A stretch of 5,278 bases of DNA. It comes from an uncultured bacterium. GTDB taxonomy: Bacteria > Pseudomonadota > Gammaproteobacteria > Burkholderiales > Burkholderiaceae_E. The notes under the pieces were generated by a model that was given only the letters and a program-made list of their open reading frames with translations, was not told the DNA's origin and did not search any database. Position 1 is the stretch's first letter, and each line of letters begins with the position of its first letter. Shown here in pieces: positions 4,355 to 5,278 of this stretch. The stretch lies in the NCBI GenBank assembly GCA_903864485.1, contig CAIPGD010000313.1, forward strand, positions 1 to 5,278, read 5' to 3'. The position numbers and the translations under genes were made by a program.

Positions 4355-5278
4355 GCGGGGCTGCCCGCGTGGCACATCAGGCGATCCCAGCCGCCCGGAT
4401 CGTTTGGCCAGACTCGTTCGGGCAACGTATCCAAGCGGCGCAGGATGCCGCTGAGTTGCCAGGTTGGCGGGGTTCCGAGCGCCGCTGGAGCGCGTCGCCA
4501 AAGGGCCCGGATCGTGTTTTCGGCGACGCCGAATCGATGCGCCAAGGCGCCAATGACGAGGCGGTCCTGACCGCTGTCGACCACCTGAGACAACCAGGCT
4601 GCAAATTGGACCTTTTCAGCGTCCCACTGGCCGACCCGGTTTAGCCGAGGGGGATCGGTGTTCCGTGAGGCATCCAGAAGTGTGTCCGCAAAGAACTGTG
4701 CGAAACAACCGAGCCGAGAGAGGACATACGCCCGTTGCTCGACATGTCGCGTATCGAGCAAGAGCCAGTTGTAGCAGCCCAGGTGGCGACCAGCGCCTAG
4801 GCGGTCGAGGCGTCGCAGCACGCCAGGGTCAAGTGCTGCGCTGATGAGGCGTGAGAGGGTGGTTTCGGCGTGCAACTCGCGGCTATCAATCGCCCGTAGC
4901 GCGCGCCCATAAAAGTCCAGATCGATCAGGTCATCGTGCAGCGCCCGGCGCAAACCGGCAAGGAAGTCCGGAAAACGACCGGGCCGGTCATACAACGCAT
5001 CCGGCGCTTGCGGCTCGAGCCTGTGCTTGCGTGCCAGGTGGTCCGGCCAGTCATCGCGGCGCTGCTCGAGCATCGTGAGCATGCCTTCGGCTAAAGCCGC
5101 GAATAAAACGTCCAGAGCCCGATCGGAACCCGGTTGGGTCAGCGCGTCAACCAGCCGCACAAGAACTTGATCGCTCAGTAGACGCCGAAAATCAAAGGCG
5201 CGGCGCTGAGAATCGACCCCTATGAACCGGATCTGATGACCCCAATCGCGCACCAGTTGAGCAAAAATCGGGTTGCTC
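4351..5278 (-). CDS. Uncharacterised protein with probable C-terminal HTH, 5' end outside window
   Basis: I do not recognise this protein. The frame is open to the right edge: the first full codon is at 5277-5275, and reading SNPIFAQL continues into RDWGHQIRF. The GTG at 5253 is therefore probably internal and the true start is outside. At least 308 residues are present. The product looks soluble and mostly helical, rich in Leu, Arg, Asp and Ala, with no membrane segment or signal peptide in view. Counting from the GTG at 5253, residues 232-253 (LVIGALAHRFGV then AENTIRALWR) fit a helix-turn-helix pattern, with Gly and Val at the turn. A cysteine/aromatic-rich helical stretch lies at about 159-193 (GCYNWLLLD, YVLSRLGCFAQFF). 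DNA binding is thus possible but unproven. Its end converges on the SDR gene, with overlapping stops. High GC and uninterrupted frame support a real gene. Confidence 0.75.
   Translation of the reverse strand, partial: SNPIFAQLVRDWGHQIRFIGVDSQRRAFDFRRLLSDQVLVRLVDALTQPGSDRALDVLFAALAEGMLTMLEQRRDDWPDHLARKHRLEPQAPDALYDRPGRFPDFLAGLRRALHDDLIDLDFYGRALRAIDSRELHAETTLSRLISAALDPGVLRRLDRLGAGRHLGCYNWLLLDTRHVEQRAYVLSRLGCFAQFFADTLLDASRNTDPPRLNRVGQWDAEKVQFAAWLSQVVDSGQDRLVIGALAHRFGVAENTIRALWRRAPAALGTPPTWQLSGILRRLDTLPERVWPNDPGGWDRLMCHAGSPA
4355..4368. terminator. Small perfect hairpin next to two convergent stops
   Basis: GCGGG (4355-4359) and CCCGC (4364-4368) form a perfect 5-bp stem with a four-base loop, directly after the SDR stop and inside the last codons of the minus-strand gene. 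It could slow transcription from either side. There is no T-run on the plus strand and only a short TTAAA on the minus strand, so it is a weak terminator candidate at best. Confidence 0.25.

Overview
The window reads as a piece of a fairly GC-rich proteobacterial chromosome. The soxYZ pair (periplasmic sulfur carrier of the Sox pathway) points to a sulfur-oxidising bacterium, plausibly gamma- or betaproteobacterial. The genus cannot be fixed from the sequence alone. I see no phage, IS, CRISPR, tRNA or rRNA, and genes are tightly packed.

Layout. (1) Bases 1-905, + strand: the 3' part of a GGDEF/EAL cyclic-di-GMP signalling gene, cut by the left edge, with a complete EAL domain. (2) Bases 906-979: a convergent gap almost filled by five 13-bp tandem repeats. 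(3) Bases 980-1819, - strand: soxY then soxZ, a two-gene unit with a 6-bp spacer. (4) Bases 1820-1926: a divergent intergenic region holding three 14-bp repeats in the soxY leader. (5) Bases 1927-3036, + strand: an AbrB/COG3180-family membrane protein with a visible internal duplication. (6) Bases 3033-3527, - strand: a short single-domain asparaginase-like protein. (7) Bases 3587-4354, + strand: a short-chain dehydrogenase/reductase with a well-supported TTG start. (8) Bases 4351-5278, - strand: an unrecognised protein, cut by the right edge, with a likely C-terminal helix-turn-helix.

How the genes fit together. SoxY and SoxZ form one functional unit: SoxY carries sulfur intermediates on a C-terminal cysteine and SoxZ is its partner. 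No other sox gene (soxXA, soxB, soxCD) lies in the window, so the enzymes acting on the carrier must be encoded elsewhere. The remaining genes alternate in strand and look like independent single-gene transcription units. The asparaginase-like and SDR genes share a 59-bp divergent control region.

Most unusual signals. Four different short tandem-repeat tracts cluster within about 1 kb of soxYZ. The two inside coding sequence have 12-bp, frame-preserving units; the two outside have 13- and 14-bp units. One of them adds an Ala-Pro-Thr-rich stretch to the N-terminal region of SoxZ. SoxY ends in GGCAA rather than the usual GGCGG. Both convergent gene pairs in the right half share their stop codons through the same palindromic TTAA. 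I found no convincing new multi-gene system.
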